Positions 1 through 8,494 of a DNA stretch of 64,000 nucleotides are shown piece after piece (position 1 is the first letter of the stretch; every line of letters begins with the position of its first letter). The stretch lies in assembly GCF_020711255.1 (NCBI RefSeq), contig NZ_JAJFAW010000005.1, forward strand, positions 62,001-126,000, written 5' to 3'. The notes beneath the pieces were generated by a model. It was not told where the DNA came from and did no database searches. It saw nothing but the letters and a program-made list of their open reading frames with translations. This stretch comes from Hymenobacter plasmatis. GTDB taxonomy: Bacteria; Bacteroidota; Bacteroidia; Cytophagales; Hymenobacteraceae. The position numbers were made by a program, and so were the translations under genes.

Positions 1-316
1 TGGCCAGGAGGATGTGGCCGCTGAGCAACACGCACAGCAGGTCGTGAAAGCCCACCATGGGGATGTTGCCGGCCATTACCACGCCCACTTGGTGCACGGT
101 GGTGGGTTCGGGTGGGTAGCGGGCGGCCCAGTGCCGCAGGGGCTCTTCGGCCAGCATGTGGGCGATGCCGGCCACGGCGGCCGTCACACTGGGCTCGTCG
201 AACCAGGCGTTTTGGTTGCGGGCCCGGGCAGCCAGCGTGAGGATTTCGTCGGAGGAAAGGGTGGCCAGGCGCTGGCCCAGGGCCACAAAAGCAGCTAAAC
301 GTTCGGAGTGATTCAT
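1..316 (-). CDS. Acyl-CoA reductase (LuxC-like), 5' part only
   Basis: The gene starts with ATG at 316 and runs off the left edge, so only about 105 N-terminal residues are visible. The segment GNIPMVGFHDLL resembles the N-terminal nucleotide-fold region of LuxC-type acyl-CoA reductases of the aldehyde dehydrogenase superfamily. Those enzymes reduce acyl-CoA or acyl thioesters to aldehydes with NADPH. It diverges from the ferredoxin gene at 511. In Bacteroidota an acyl-CoA reductase beside a ferredoxin gene is a pairing I recognise, though no functional link is proven. The catalytic cysteine lies outside the window, so activity cannot be judged. Family assignment is fairly good; the substrate is unknown. 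Confidence 0.7.
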   Translation of the reverse strand, partial: MNHSERLAAFVALGQRLATLSSDEILTLAARARNQNAWFDEPSVTAAVAGIAHMLAEEPLRHWAARYPPEPTTVHQVGVVMAGNIPMVGFHDLLCVLLSGHILLA

Positions 317-411
317 AGGAAAGAAAGGAGCCGGGAAACCAAAGGCGGGGCCTCAGCAGGCAAATACCCGGCAAAATTGGGCAAAACCATGTAAACCCAG
401 CCGCTGTTGGT

Positions 412-419
412 TAATTTTG
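412..419 (+). promoter_or_regulatory. Putative Bacteroidota -7 box upstream of the ferredoxin gene
   Basis: TAATTTTG fits the Bacteroidota primary-sigma -7 consensus TAnnTTTG and lies about 90 bases upstream of the ferredoxin ATG. I do not see a well-spaced -33 TTG, so this is a candidate only. Confidence 0.3.
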
Positions 420-510
420 CAGCGCCAAAGAACGGCGCAGGCTCGGCGTTTTACGTAAAGCCCGCAGTTTCCGCTTTGGTTTCCCTTCACTACCTGACCC
501 CCGACGCCCT

Positions 511-861
511 ATGGCCATCATGATAACCGACGAGTGCATCAACTGCGGTGCCTGCGAGCCGGAATGTCCCAACAATGCAATTTACGAAGGTGGTGCCCAA
601 TGGCGCTGGGCCGATGGCACCACTTTGAAAGAAGTAGCCACTGCCGATGGCACCGTAGTGAGCGGCACCGCTCCCCAGACGCCAGTTTCGGACGAGTACT
701 ACTACATCGTATCGGATAAATGCACCGAGTGCGTAGGTTTCCACGAGGAGCCGCAGTGCGCCGCCGTGTGCCCCGTCGATTGCTGCGTGGACGACCCCGA
801 CTACCGCGAAACCCGCGAGCGCCTGCTCGAAAAGAAAGACTGGCTGCACATTGCTGCTTAA
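511..861 (+). CDS. 2[4Fe-4S] ferredoxin, Alvin/YfhL type
   Basis: This 116-residue protein is a low-potential electron carrier with two 4Fe-4S clusters. The first cluster motif is Cys9, Cys12, Cys15 and Cys19. The second is Cys71, Cys74, Cys83 and Cys87, with an eight-residue insertion between its second and third cysteines and a short C-terminal extension. Those two traits mark the Allochromatium-type ferredoxins. The ATG at 511 is the natural start, since the first cluster follows eight residues later. A strong hairpin terminator lies 26 bases after the stop, so the gene is probably a single transcription unit. The divergent acyl-CoA reductase is the obvious neighbour, but a shared reaction is inference. 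Confidence 0.92.
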   Translation: MAIMITDECINCGACEPECPNNAIYEGGAQWRWADGTTLKEVATADGTVVSGTAPQTPVSDEYYYIVSDKCTECVGFHEEPQCAAVCPVDCCVDDPDYRETRERLLEKKDWLHIAA

Positions 862-881
862 GTCTAAAACAAGGACGAATT

Positions 882-915
882 AAAAAAGCCGCTTCTCATC
901 AGAAGCGGCTTTTTT
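882..915. terminator. Bidirectional hairpin terminator
   Basis: A nine-base stem (GCCGCTTCT with AGAAGCGGC, 888-909) has a CATC loop and is flanked by A and T runs. It serves the ferredoxin gene on the plus strand and the convergent sugar amidotransferase on the minus strand. Confidence 0.88.
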
Positions 916-939
916 AATTCAGTTTTATTAATTGTTGGC

Positions 940-2148
940 CTATGTGCCGCAGTTGAAGTACTTGTCGTAGGCCGACTCTGGAATCAAGTTGAGCCGGCTC
1001 ATTAGCTTGATTGGGCCCTTGAATAGCCGCAGAAACTGGTAGCTATTTGGGTAGTCGTGGAAAGTCTTGGGGGGGGCTGCCACGATTTCGTCAAACTCGG
1101 CGCGGGTCAGGCCCAGGCGCTTGATGCACAGCGCCACCACCGACTCATCCTCGATGGAATTAATGCGAGAAATGCGGTCCAAGGCCACCTCCCGGCTCAT
1201 TTGGCCAGACCGCACCAGGGCCGAATAATTGAATAGCCGTCGGTCAATGTTGAACTTGATGCGGTTGAGGTAGTAAATAAGGCTTTGGTATAGGTCGTCG
1301 GCGTAGTGAGCGCCGGGGCTTTTCCAGGCCAGCTCGCGCACCAGCAACTCGTCTATTTCGGTGCGCACATAGTCCAGGTGGTAGAGCAAGGTCACGGTTT
1401 TGATACGCCGGATGAAAGCGTAGTAGAACATTTCCTTGATGCCAAGATTGAACCCCGGGTCGTTGGGCTGCCAGCGCCGCAGCGGCCCGGTGCCAAACTG
1501 CTTGTGCACGGCGCGCAGATAGCGGCCATCGAGAAAATTCCAGCTCAACGGAGCAATGCCTTCGGTGCGGAACGACTGCCCAATGACCATGTGCTGCAGG
1601 CCTTCCTTGGCGGCCACACCGTAGAGCGCCGTGGCGATGCCAAGGTCGGTGCCTTCTTCCATGTCGGGCACGGAGGCTTTCAGAAAAGCAATTTTCAGGT
1701 CTTTCGACTCGCGCCAGTCCGAGGTGATGGTGCGGAGCTCCACGCCCAGGCGCTGGCAGGTGCGCACCATGTTTTCGCCGGCGATAGGGTTGCCAAAGCC
1801 GTCGTTGAAGTGCACTGCCAGCGGGCGCAGCTTGAGCTGGGTCACGCAGTACCAGAGCGTGTAGGTGCTGTCGCGCCCGCCGCTCACGCCCACTACGCAG
1901 TCGTAGCGGCGGCCGCGGCCGGCCCGGCGCATGTCGTCGGCCAGGCGCTGCACAGTGCGGCGCCCGGCTTCGCCCAACGGGAAGGCGTGCTCCAACCGGT
2001 CGTGCAACTCACAAAAGCTGCACACGCCGGCCGCGTCGAAGGAAATGCCCGGCGCAGTTGTATCCATCACGCAGCGGCTGCACCGCTGGTAATCTTCCGG
2101 CGGGGCCGCCGATACGGAAGCTTCAACAGGACGTAATTGAGTAAGCAA
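940..2148 (-). CDS. N-acetyl sugar amidotransferase (WbpG/WbuX-like, PP-loop)
   Basis: The protein belongs to the PP-loop ATP pyrophosphatase amidotransferases that convert an N-acetyl sugar to an acetamidino sugar in surface-polysaccharide synthesis. It has two N-terminal zinc-finger-like pairs (CSRC and CSFC) and the ATP-binding loop SGGRDS in the family's usual position. The start is uncertain. Conserved sequence begins at YQRCSRC, encoded near 2090. An in-frame ATG at 2274 would overlap the upstream nitrilase-like gene by 56 bases and add an extension with no family resemblance, so I prefer the TTG at 2148 (402 residues). Known relatives receive ammonia from HisH/HisF-like partners. None is here, but a nitrilase-fold amidohydrolase is directly upstream and could take that role (inference). 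No other polysaccharide genes flank it. Confidence 0.85.
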   Translation of the reverse strand: MLTQLRPVEASVSAAPPEDYQRCSRCVMDTTAPGISFDAAGVCSFCELHDRLEHAFPLGEAGRRTVQRLADDMRRAGRGRRYDCVVGVSGGRDSTYTLWYCVTQLKLRPLAVHFNDGFGNPIAGENMVRTCQRLGVELRTITSDWRESKDLKIAFLKASVPDMEEGTDLGIATALYGVAAKEGLQHMVIGQSFRTEGIAPLSWNFLDGRYLRAVHKQFGTGPLRRWQPNDPGFNLGIKEMFYYAFIRRIKTVTLLYHLDYVRTEIDELLVRELAWKSPGAHYADDLYQSLIYYLNRIKFNIDRRLFNYSALVRSGQMSREVALDRISRINSIEDESVVALCIKRLGLTRAEFDEIVAAPPKTFHDYPNSYQFLRLFKGPIKLMSRLNLIPESAYDKYFNCGT

Positions 2149-2218
2149 GGGGTGGAAATGAAGGGGTGGCTGCGGAAGGAAAGGGCGGGTGGGCAGCAAA
2201 AGGAAGAACGAGGTAAGC

Positions 2219-3139
2219 TTAAAGACCGGGCATCTGGTCAAATTGGTAGCCTTTGCCCTGCAGCATGACGCCAATGTCGGTGCCGCGCTCGGGGCGGTGG
2301 GGGCGGGCCAGGTCGGCCACTACGAGTTGCCCGGCAAATTCATTGAAAACGCCTTGGGCCTGCACGCCGCTGGCATCAACCGCCAGGGAACACCCGACGC
2401 TTTTTTTTCCTTCGTAAGGGCCGCCCACGATGTAGCCCACCGACGTTGTCCCGACAACTACGACGTTATACAGCTTGGCCAAAATGGAAAAAGGACGGAC
2501 CCATTTTTCCTGGTAGGGGTCGTGCTCTTCGGTGATGGAATAATCGACGGTCCAGGACGACGGCGCGATGATGAATTCAGCACCCATGCGGGCCAGGGTG
2601 TGGCCAATGGCTAAGCCGTCGATGTAGTTATCGGCGCAGATGTTTACCCCGATTTTGCCCAGGGGCGTGTCCACCACATTCAGGGTCTGGCCCACAGCAT
2701 AGAAGGGCTGCTCCACCGAAAGCAAGTTAATTTTATGATACTTGACGATTATCTCGCCCTGGGAATTGATAAGAATTGCGGCGTTGTAGTTACGGCCATC
2801 GGCCGCACGCTCAGTAAGGCCAGCACATATGTAGATGCCGTGTTGGGCAGCGGCCTGGCACAGCAAGTCGCTGAAGGGCCCGGGAATGGGCTGGGCTTCG
2901 TAGAGCGCGCTGGGGTGCGTCCAGGCAAAGTCCAGGGTTTCGGGCAGCAGCACCAGGTCGCATTTTTCGGCAGCGGCTTGGGCAATCTGCTCTACCGCGC
3001 GGGCCAGGTTGCGGGCGGGCTCGCCTCCCTCCACCAGCAGCTGGCCCATGCCGATGCGCAGCGTGCCCAGGCTGGGCTGGGCAACGGGCGGGACGGGAGC
3101 CGCCGGAGAAGGCTTGAGGAAAGAGAAAATAGTCTTCAC
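2219..3139 (-). CDS. Carbon-nitrogen hydrolase (nitrilase superfamily)
   Basis: This 306-residue amidohydrolase starts at GTG 3139. The Glu-Lys-Cys triad is visible: Glu67 in LLPETLDF, Lys136 in KYHKINLL and Cys168 in VNICADNY. Enzymes of this fold hydrolyse amides or nitriles, and some act as glutaminase domains, for example in glutamine-dependent NAD synthetase. It is translationally coupled to, or overlaps, the sugar amidotransferase gene that follows on the same strand. The first 25 residues are Pro/Ala-rich and are not part of the fold; no clear signal peptide is present. The substrate is not known. The pairing suggests ammonia or amide supply to the amidotransferase. Confidence 0.88.
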   Translation of the reverse strand: MKTIFSFLKPSPAAPVPPVAQPSLGTLRIGMGQLLVEGGEPARNLARAVEQIAQAAAEKCDLVLLPETLDFAWTHPSALYEAQPIPGPFSDLLCQAAAQHGIYICAGLTERAADGRNYNAAILINSQGEIIVKYHKINLLSVEQPFYAVGQTLNVVDTPLGKIGVNICADNYIDGLAIGHTLARMGAEFIIAPSSWTVDYSITEEHDPYQEKWVRPFSILAKLYNVVVVGTTSVGYIVGGPYEGKKSVGCSLAVDASGVQAQGVFNEFAGQLVVADLARPHRPERGTDIGVMLQGKGYQFDQMPGL

Positions 3140-3540
3140 AGCTTGATGGTAGGAGGGTGGCGACGGACGAGCTATTTCGAAGATTTATTGGAAGTTACAA
3201 ATAGGAGATTAAACCTTGTGTCCTCTGTTTTGTCGCCGCTATCCATTGGCGTTAAACGCGAGGTGCAGGCAATTAGAAGGTGTTAGCTGAGACGTTCTTT
3301 ATAAGTATTTGTTATTCAGTGAGAAAAGCGATTTTTGCTTCGGTCTTGTCATGCATCAAAACAGATTAATTATGATTTTGAGAAATGCAATCTAGCTGAC
3401 ATGAAGTTTACATGAAACTGGAAAACGAATAGCACTTGGTGCTGACCAGTTAGGAATTCACGCGTCGCTGCGTAGAGCGTTTTCCGGGCCCGCGCTTCTA
3501 ATGCCTATTTTTGCTCTTTCTGCTTCTTGTTATTTCCCTT
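3140..3540. other. AT-rich divergent intergenic region
   Basis: About 400 bases separate the divergent nitrilase-like gene and valS. The stretch from roughly 3170 to 3440 is markedly A+T-rich compared with the rest of the window. I find no convincing ORF, tRNA or hairpin in it. It probably holds promoters for both genes. TATTTG-like and TTTTG-like patches occur near 3307 and 3375, but none matches a full promoter consensus. Confidence 0.5.
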
Positions 3541-6171
3541 ATGTCCCTCGCCACCACCTATTCGCCCACCGACGTTGAAGCCAAATGGTACCAGCGTTGG
3601 CAGGAACAAGGCTTTTTCAAAGCGTCTCCCAACCCGAAAAAGGTCCCTTATACCGTAGTCATCCCGCCACCCAACGTAACCGGTGTGCTGCACATGGGCC
3701 ACATGCTGAACAATACCATTCAGGATGTGCTGGTGCGCCGTGCGCGCATGCAGGGCAAAGAAGCCTGCTGGGTGCCCGGCACCGACCACGCCAGCATCGC
3801 CACCGAGGCCAAAGTAGTGGCCCAACTCAAGGAGCAAGGCATCGAGAAGCGCGACCTCACGCGCGACCAGTTCCTGAGCCACGCCTTCGACTGGAAAGAG
3901 AAGTACGGCGGCATTATATTGGAACAGCTCAAGCAGCTGGGCGCCTCCTGCGACTGGGACCGCACGCGCTTCACCATGGAGCCCGACCTGACCGAGGCCG
4001 TTTTGCGCGTGTTCGTTGATTTGTATAAGAAGGGTCTGATTTACCGCGGCGTGCGCATGGTTAACTGGGACCCTGAAGGCCGCACCGCAATCTCCGACGA
4101 AGAGGTGATTGCCAAGGACGTGCAGGCCAAAATGTTCTACCTCAACTACGCTGTAGTAGGGCAGGAGGGTCAGTTTCTGACCGTGGCCACGTCGCGGCCC
4201 GAAACCATCATGGCCGACGTGGCCGTGGCCGTGAACCCCACCGACCCGCGCTATGCCCATCTGGCTGGGGCCAGCGTGCGTATCCCGCTGTTGGGCCGCG
4301 AAATCCCGGTGATTTTCGACGAGTACGTATCGGTGGAATTTGGCACGGGCGCCCTGAAAGTGACGCCGGCGCACGACCTGAATGACTACGAACTGGGCCT
4401 AAAGCACAACCTGCCCGTAATCGACATTCTGGCCGACAACGGCACGCTCAACGAGAAAGCCGTGCTGTACGTGGGCCAGGACCGGTTTGCGGCGCGCAAG
4501 CAAATCACCAAGGATTTGCAGGAGGCCGGCTTGCTCGACAAAATCGAAGAGTACGCCAGCATCGTGCAGACTTCGGAGCGCACCAAGGCCGTAATTGAGC
4601 CAAAACTGAGCTTGCAGTGGTTCCTGAAAATGGAGCACCTCGCCAAACCCGCCCTGGAAGTGGTGGAAAACGACACCGTGCGCCTGCACCCGCCCAAGTT
4701 CAAGAACATGTACCGGGCCTGGATGGAGAACGTGCGCGATTGGTGCATCTCGCGCCAGCTGTGGTGGGGCCAGCAAATCCCGGCTTACTACCTGCCCGAC
4801 GGCACCTTTGTGGTGGCCCTCACCGAGGAGGAGGCCTTGGTGCAGGCCCGCACGCAAAGCGGCAACCATGACCTGCAGCTCAGCGACCTGCGCCAAGACG
4901 AGGACGTGCTCGATACCTGGTTTTCGTCGTGGCTGTGGCCGATTTCGGTGTTTGATGGATTCAAAGACCCCGACAACGCCGACATCAATTATTTCTACCC
5001 TACCAACGACCTAGTGACGGGCCCGGACATCCTGTTCTTCTGGGTGGCCCGCATGATTATGGCCGGCCTGGAGTACCGCAAGGAAGTGCCGTTTAAAAAC
5101 GTGTACCTCACCGGCATCGTGCGCGACGCCCAGGGCCGCAAGATGAGCAAGCAGCTCGGCAACTCGCCCGACCCGCTGGAGCTAATAGCCCAATACGGCG
5201 CCGACGGCGTGCGTACGGGCATGCTGTTCTCGGCGCCGGCCGGCAACGACTTGCTGTTCGACATCAAGCTCGTGGAGCAGGGCCGCAACTTCTCCAACAA
5301 GCTCTGGAACGCCTTCCGCCTCGTGAAAGGCTGGGAAGTGGACGCTGCGTTGCCCTTCGTGAACGAGAAGCCTGTGGCGTGGTTTAACGCCAAGCTGCAG
5401 GCCGCCATCGTGGAGCTCGACGACCACTTCGAGAAGTTCCGGATGAGCGACGCGCTGATGACGGTGTACAAGCTGGTGTGGGACGATTTCTGCTCCCAGT
5501 ACCTGGAAATGGTGAAGCCCACTTACCAGCACCCCATCGACGCCGAAACGCTGCGCCACACCACCGCCTTCCTCGAAACGCTGCTCAAGCTGCTGCATCC
5601 TTTCATGCCCTTCATCACCGAAGAGCTGTGGCACGAGCTGGCCGAGCGCGGCCCCCGCGACTACGTGACGGTGGCGCCCTGGCCCAAAGCCTCGGCACCA
5701 GCCGATGCCGCTCAGACGCTGGCTGAAATGGAAAAGGCCCTGGCAGTAGTGGCGGGCATTCGCACCGTGCGCAACCAGAAAAACATTGGCCCCAACAAGC
5801 CCCTGGCCCTTGTGGCCAAGACCGACGAGCCCGCGCTGCTGACTAACTACGACGGCATCATCCGCAAACTCGGCAGCATTTCCGAAGTAACCTTCGCCGA
5901 TGCGGGCCCTGCGGCCTCGGTCACCTTCGTGCTGGGCGGCAGCGAGTTCTTCATCCCGCTGGAAGGCCACATCGACATGGCGGCTGAACGCACGCGTTTG
6001 GAGAAAGAACTGGAGTATGCCCAGGGCTTCCGCGAGTCGGTGCAAAAGAAGTTGGGCAATGAGAAGTTCGCTCAGAATGCCAAGCCCGATGTACTCGAGC
6101 GGGAGCGCCAGAAGTTGGCCGACGCAGAAGCGAAAATCTCCGCCTTGGAGCAGTCATTACAAGCGCTGTAA
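3541..6171 (+). CDS. valS: Valine--tRNA ligase
   Basis: ValS charges tRNA-Val with valine in the cytoplasm. The 876-residue product has the class I signatures: HMGH in the Rossmann half and KMSKQ in the C-terminal half. A large CP1 editing domain lies between them. An anticodon-binding region follows, and a C-terminal coiled coil (last 65 residues, rich in Glu, Lys and Arg) is typical of ValS. The ATG at 3541 (MSLATTYSPTDVEAKWY) fits family N-termini better than the upstream in-frame TTG at 3511, which would add only ten hydrophobic residues. It is monocistronic, with its own terminator 22 bases downstream. Length is normal for Bacteroidota ValS. Confidence 0.97.
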   Translation: MSLATTYSPTDVEAKWYQRWQEQGFFKASPNPKKVPYTVVIPPPNVTGVLHMGHMLNNTIQDVLVRRARMQGKEACWVPGTDHASIATEAKVVAQLKEQGIEKRDLTRDQFLSHAFDWKEKYGGIILEQLKQLGASCDWDRTRFTMEPDLTEAVLRVFVDLYKKGLIYRGVRMVNWDPEGRTAISDEEVIAKDVQAKMFYLNYAVVGQEGQFLTVATSRPETIMADVAVAVNPTDPRYAHLAGASVRIPLLGREIPVIFDEYVSVEFGTGALKVTPAHDLNDYELGLKHNLPVIDILADNGTLNEKAVLYVGQDRFAARKQITKDLQEAGLLDKIEEYASIVQTSERTKAVIEPKLSLQWFLKMEHLAKPALEVVENDTVRLHPPKFKNMYRAWMENVRDWCISRQLWWGQQIPAYYLPDGTFVVALTEEEALVQARTQSGNHDLQLSDLRQDEDVLDTWFSSWLWPISVFDGFKDPDNADINYFYPTNDLVTGPDILFFWVARMIMAGLEYRKEVPFKNVYLTGIVRDAQGRKMSKQLGNSPDPLELIAQYGADGVRTGMLFSAPAGNDLLFDIKLVEQGRNFSNKLWNAFRLVKGWEVDAALPFVNEKPVAWFNAKLQAAIVELDDHFEKFRMSDALMTVYKLVWDDFCSQYLEMVKPTYQHPIDAETLRHTTAFLETLLKLLHPFMPFITEELWHELAERGPRDYVTVAPWPKASAPADAAQTLAEMEKALAVVAGIRTVRNQKNIGPNKPLALVAKTDEPALLTNYDGIIRKLGSISEVTFADAGPAASVTFVLGGSEFFIPLEGHIDMAAERTRLEKELEYAQGFRESVQKKLGNEKFAQNAKPDVLERERQKLADAEAKISALEQSLQAL

Positions 6172-6193
6172 TTACTTTCGGAGCGAAAAAAAG

Positions 6194-6225
6194 GCCACTT
6201 CCTGGAGCAGGAAGTGGCTTTTTTA
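6194..6225 (+). terminator. valS terminator
   Basis: A ten-base perfect stem (GCCACTTCCT with AGGAAGTGGC, 6194-6218) has a five-base loop, an A run before it and TTTTTT after it. It could also act for the minus-strand small gene ending at 6304. Confidence 0.88.
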
Positions 6226-6303
6226 TTTTACCAGTTATCGTAATCAAAATTCCAGCTCAATTTTTCCGAATGCTTGCTCGGTGTAGCATTCCGCTAATCA
6301 AAG

Positions 6304-6501
6304 CTACTGCGGGATGCCGCCGGGCTGTTTTTTCTGCAGCGGCGCCAGCTGGTGCTGCAGCTGGAACGTGACTTTTTCGCAATCCGCAAACCGCTTTTGG
6401 GCCAGTTGTAACTCTTTTTCGGTAGCTGACAGCTGTTGGTATAAATAACCGATGAGGCCCAGCGCCAGTACCAGGGCCCCCAGGACGATAATGTTTTTCA
6501 T
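6304..6501 (-). CDS. Small single-pass membrane protein with coiled coil
   Basis: This 65-residue protein has one N-terminal transmembrane helix (about residues 4-24, VLGALVLALGLIGYL). A charged, Gln/Glu/Lys-rich helix follows, likely a short coiled coil, and ends in a Pro-containing tail. I do not recognise a family. The shape recalls small cell-envelope proteins of the FtsB/FtsL type, but it is shorter and no division gene is adjacent. A REP-like palindrome lies just upstream and the valS terminator just downstream. It is read in the same direction as the E2 gene but is separated from it by the palindrome. Confidence 0.6.
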   Translation of the reverse strand: MKNIIVLGALVLALGLIGYLYQQLSATEKELQLAQKRFADCEKVTFQLQHQLAPLQKKQPGGIPQ

Positions 6502-6521
6502 GTGGTTCTAAAAATGAAAAA

Positions 6522-6568
6522 AGAACGTCATGCTCATCTGGCTTTCGCGCAGCCGAGCATGACGTTCT
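6522..6568. repeat. Short REP-like palindrome (family A, half-size)
   Basis: The inverted repeat AGAACGTCATGCTC ... GAGCATGACGTTCT encloses about 19 bases. It carries the GTCATGC core shared with the longer palindromes elsewhere in this window but lacks the middle portion. Confidence 0.75.
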
Positions 6569-6584
6569 GGAACGCTACGGTAGA

Positions 6585-7985
6585 TTAAATAGCCATATTG
6601 GGGTCAAACTGCTCGAGGTAATCGGCCACCTTGCGCACAAACATGCCGCCCAGCGAACCGTCCACCACGCGGTGGTCGTAGCTGTGGCTCAGGAACATGA
6701 AGTGGCGGATGCCGATGAGGTCGCCCTGCGGCGTTTCAATCACGGCGGGCTTCTTCTTGATGGCGCCCACGGCCATGATGGCCACCTGCGGCTGCATAAT
6801 GATGGGCGTGCCCATCACGTTGCCAAACGAGCCCACGTTGCTGAGGGTGTACGTACCTCCCTCCAGGTCTTCGGGCTTCAGCTTATTGATGCGGGCGCGG
6901 TTGGCCAGGTCGTTCACTTTTTTGGTCAGCCCATTCAGGTTGAGCTGGTCGGCGTTGTGAATGACCGGCACAATCAGGTTGCCGCTGGGTAGCGCCACCG
7001 CTACGCCAATGTTGATGTCGCGCTTCTTCACGATGTAGTCGCCGTCAATCGACACGTTAATCATCGGGAAGTCCTGGATGGCGCGGGCCACGGCCTGAAT
7101 GAAGATGGGCGTGAAGGTGAGGTTTTCACCTTCGCGCTTCTTGTAGGCGTCCTTGTGCTTGTTGCGCCAGTTCACCAGGTCCGTCACATCGGCTTCCACG
7201 AAGCTGGTCACATGGGGCGAAATCCGCACCGAATCCACCATGCGCTGCGCAATCATCTTGCGCATGCGGTCCATTTCTATCAGCTCCTGGCCACCACTCA
7301 CGCTCGGCGCGGGCTTGGTGCTGGGAGCGGCTGCGGGGGCGGCAGGAGCAGGCGTGGCAGTGGGCTGAGGCTGTGCAGCAGGAGCCACAGCGGCAGGTTG
7401 AGCTGGGGCAGCGGTGGGCGTCATCGCCTGTTTACCATTGGCTACGTAATCCAGAATGTCTTTTTTGGTCACGCGGCCTTCTTTGCCGGTGCCGGGCAAG
7501 TACTCCAGGTCTGTCATGCTCACGCCCTCTTCGCGGGCAATGCTCAGCACCAACGGCGAAAGGAAGCGGCCGGGCTGATGCACTGCATTGGTGGCGGGCT
7601 GCATGCCGCGTTGGGCTGCCTGTGGGTCGCCGGCTTCGGGCAGGTAAGGCACTTCGGCCACGCCAGCGTCTACGGGTACGCCGTTGCTGGAAGGAGCGGG
7701 AGCGGCTTGCGCAGCACCAGCAGGCGCAGCCGTTGCACCGGCCGAATCAGTTTCCATGATGGCGATGGGGGCGCCCACGGCTACCACTTGGCCTTCCTGC
7801 ACCAGAATCTCCTGCAATACGCCCGCGTAAATGGCTGGCACTTCGGTATCTACTTTGTCGGTGGCCACTTCCAGTACCGATTCGTCCTGCTCAATCGTGT
7901 CGCCGACTTGCTTGAGCCATTTCAGGACGGTGCCTTCCATGATGCTTTCGCCCATTTTGGGCATCGTCATTTCCACTCGTGCCAT
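6585..7985 (-). CDS. 2-oxo acid dehydrogenase complex E2 component (dihydrolipoyl acyltransferase)
   Basis: This 466-residue enzyme transfers an acyl group from lipoate to CoA in a 2-oxoacid dehydrogenase complex. An N-terminal lipoyl domain has Lys44 in the TDKVD motif. An Ala/Pro-rich linker follows, then a peripheral-subunit-binding domain (near residues 140-185), a second Ala/Pro linker, and the catalytic domain with the HRVVDG active-site motif near the C-terminus. The DKVD lipoyl motif and single lipoyl domain fit branched-chain or 2-oxoglutarate types rather than the pyruvate type. No E1 or E3 gene is beside it, so the exact complex cannot be told. It appears monocistronic. Mature activity needs lipoylation. 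Confidence 0.93.
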   Translation of the reverse strand: MARVEMTMPKMGESIMEGTVLKWLKQVGDTIEQDESVLEVATDKVDTEVPAIYAGVLQEILVQEGQVVAVGAPIAIMETDSAGATAAPAGAAQAAPAPSSNGVPVDAGVAEVPYLPEAGDPQAAQRGMQPATNAVHQPGRFLSPLVLSIAREEGVSMTDLEYLPGTGKEGRVTKKDILDYVANGKQAMTPTAAPAQPAAVAPAAQPQPTATPAPAAPAAAPSTKPAPSVSGGQELIEMDRMRKMIAQRMVDSVRISPHVTSFVEADVTDLVNWRNKHKDAYKKREGENLTFTPIFIQAVARAIQDFPMINVSIDGDYIVKKRDINIGVAVALPSGNLIVPVIHNADQLNLNGLTKKVNDLANRARINKLKPEDLEGGTYTLSNVGSFGNVMGTPIIMQPQVAIMAVGAIKKKPAVIETPQGDLIGIRHFMFLSHSYDHRVVDGSLGGMFVRKVADYLEQFDPNMAI

Positions 7986-8053
7986 ATTAGGAGGGGTGTT
8001 TTGGGAATTAAGGGTGGGATGGGAATTTGGTGGGGCAAAGGTAGCCAGAAAGC

Positions 8054-8090
8054 CGAACGCCCCCGGCGCTTGGGGCGGCGGGGGCGTTCG
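8054..8090. terminator. Strong GC hairpin, probable terminator
   Basis: A 12-base perfect stem (CGAACGCCCCCG with its complement) sits between the E2 start and the end of the exported-protein gene at 8099. T tracts are weak, so termination strength is uncertain. Confidence 0.6.
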
Positions 8091-8098
8091 AATTAGAA

Positions 8099-8494
8099 TT
8101 AAGGACTAACTATATCGCGGGATGTGCGATGAAAGTGCTTGCGTTTCAGCTTGCGGCGAATGGCGGGCGGGATGGAACCGCCAGCTTGGTAGCGCTGAAT
8201 GATGGCGGCCTCGTTCTCGGCGCTGTAGTCACCTGCCTTCAGCACGCTCGCAATCGCGAATCCGGTACTGGCCAGCGCATCCTGCCTCGCTTCCTGGGCA
8301 GTGCGGGGTCTGCCCATGCGTTCGGCATATAAGGCCGTGCTGGCTACGCTGTCCTTGGCTGCCTGCAAACCCTTGGCACTGCTGCGTTTCGCCCTAAACA
8401 ATTTGTGCACGGCAAAAACAGTATCTCGGCCTTGGCAAAAGGCAGGTAACGAGCTGCCAAGCAGCAGGCCACCAACAAGCAAGAAAACTCTCAT
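8099..8494 (-). CDS. Exported hypothetical protein
   Basis: The 131-residue product begins at ATG 8494; an in-frame TTG three bases upstream is the less likely start. Residues 1-21 form a Sec signal peptide (hydrophobic core VFLLVGGLLLGSSLPAF, cleavage near FCQ). The mature part is basic and Ala-rich, without cysteines or a known motif, and ends in a Lys/Arg/His-rich tail. I do not recognise a family. It follows the small lipoprotein gene at 8574 in the same direction with an 80-base gap, so the two may share a transcript. Confidence 0.62.
   Translation of the reverse strand: MRVFLLVGGLLLGSSLPAFCQGRDTVFAVHKLFRAKRSSAKGLQAAKDSVASTALYAERMGRPRTAQEARQDALASTGFAIASVLKAGDYSAENEAAIIQRYQAGGSIPPAIRRKLKRKHFHRTSRDIVSP

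Noticed and set aside
490..849. Long minus-strand frame opposite the ferredoxin gene
   Set aside because: It is a by-product of high G+C coding on the other strand; the plus-strand ferredoxin motifs are unmistakable.
948..972. Residues 948-972 of the permease-peptidase: HEVAH to Glu spacing of 19 rather than 18 residues
   Set aside because: I recall the same spacing in other ABC/M1 fusions, so it is not an anomaly of this protein. The coordinates here are residue numbers within the gene at 46735-50352.
1306..2136. 276-codon plus-strand frame opposite the sugar amidotransferase
   Set aside because: It lacks motifs and is His/Ala/Gly/Val-rich, the typical shadow composition here. The minus-strand frame has the PP-loop and Cys pairs.
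2149..2274. N-terminal extension of the sugar amidotransferase from ATG 2274
   Set aside because: It overlaps the upstream gene by 56 bases and has no resemblance to the family; TTG 2148 is preferred, though not proven.
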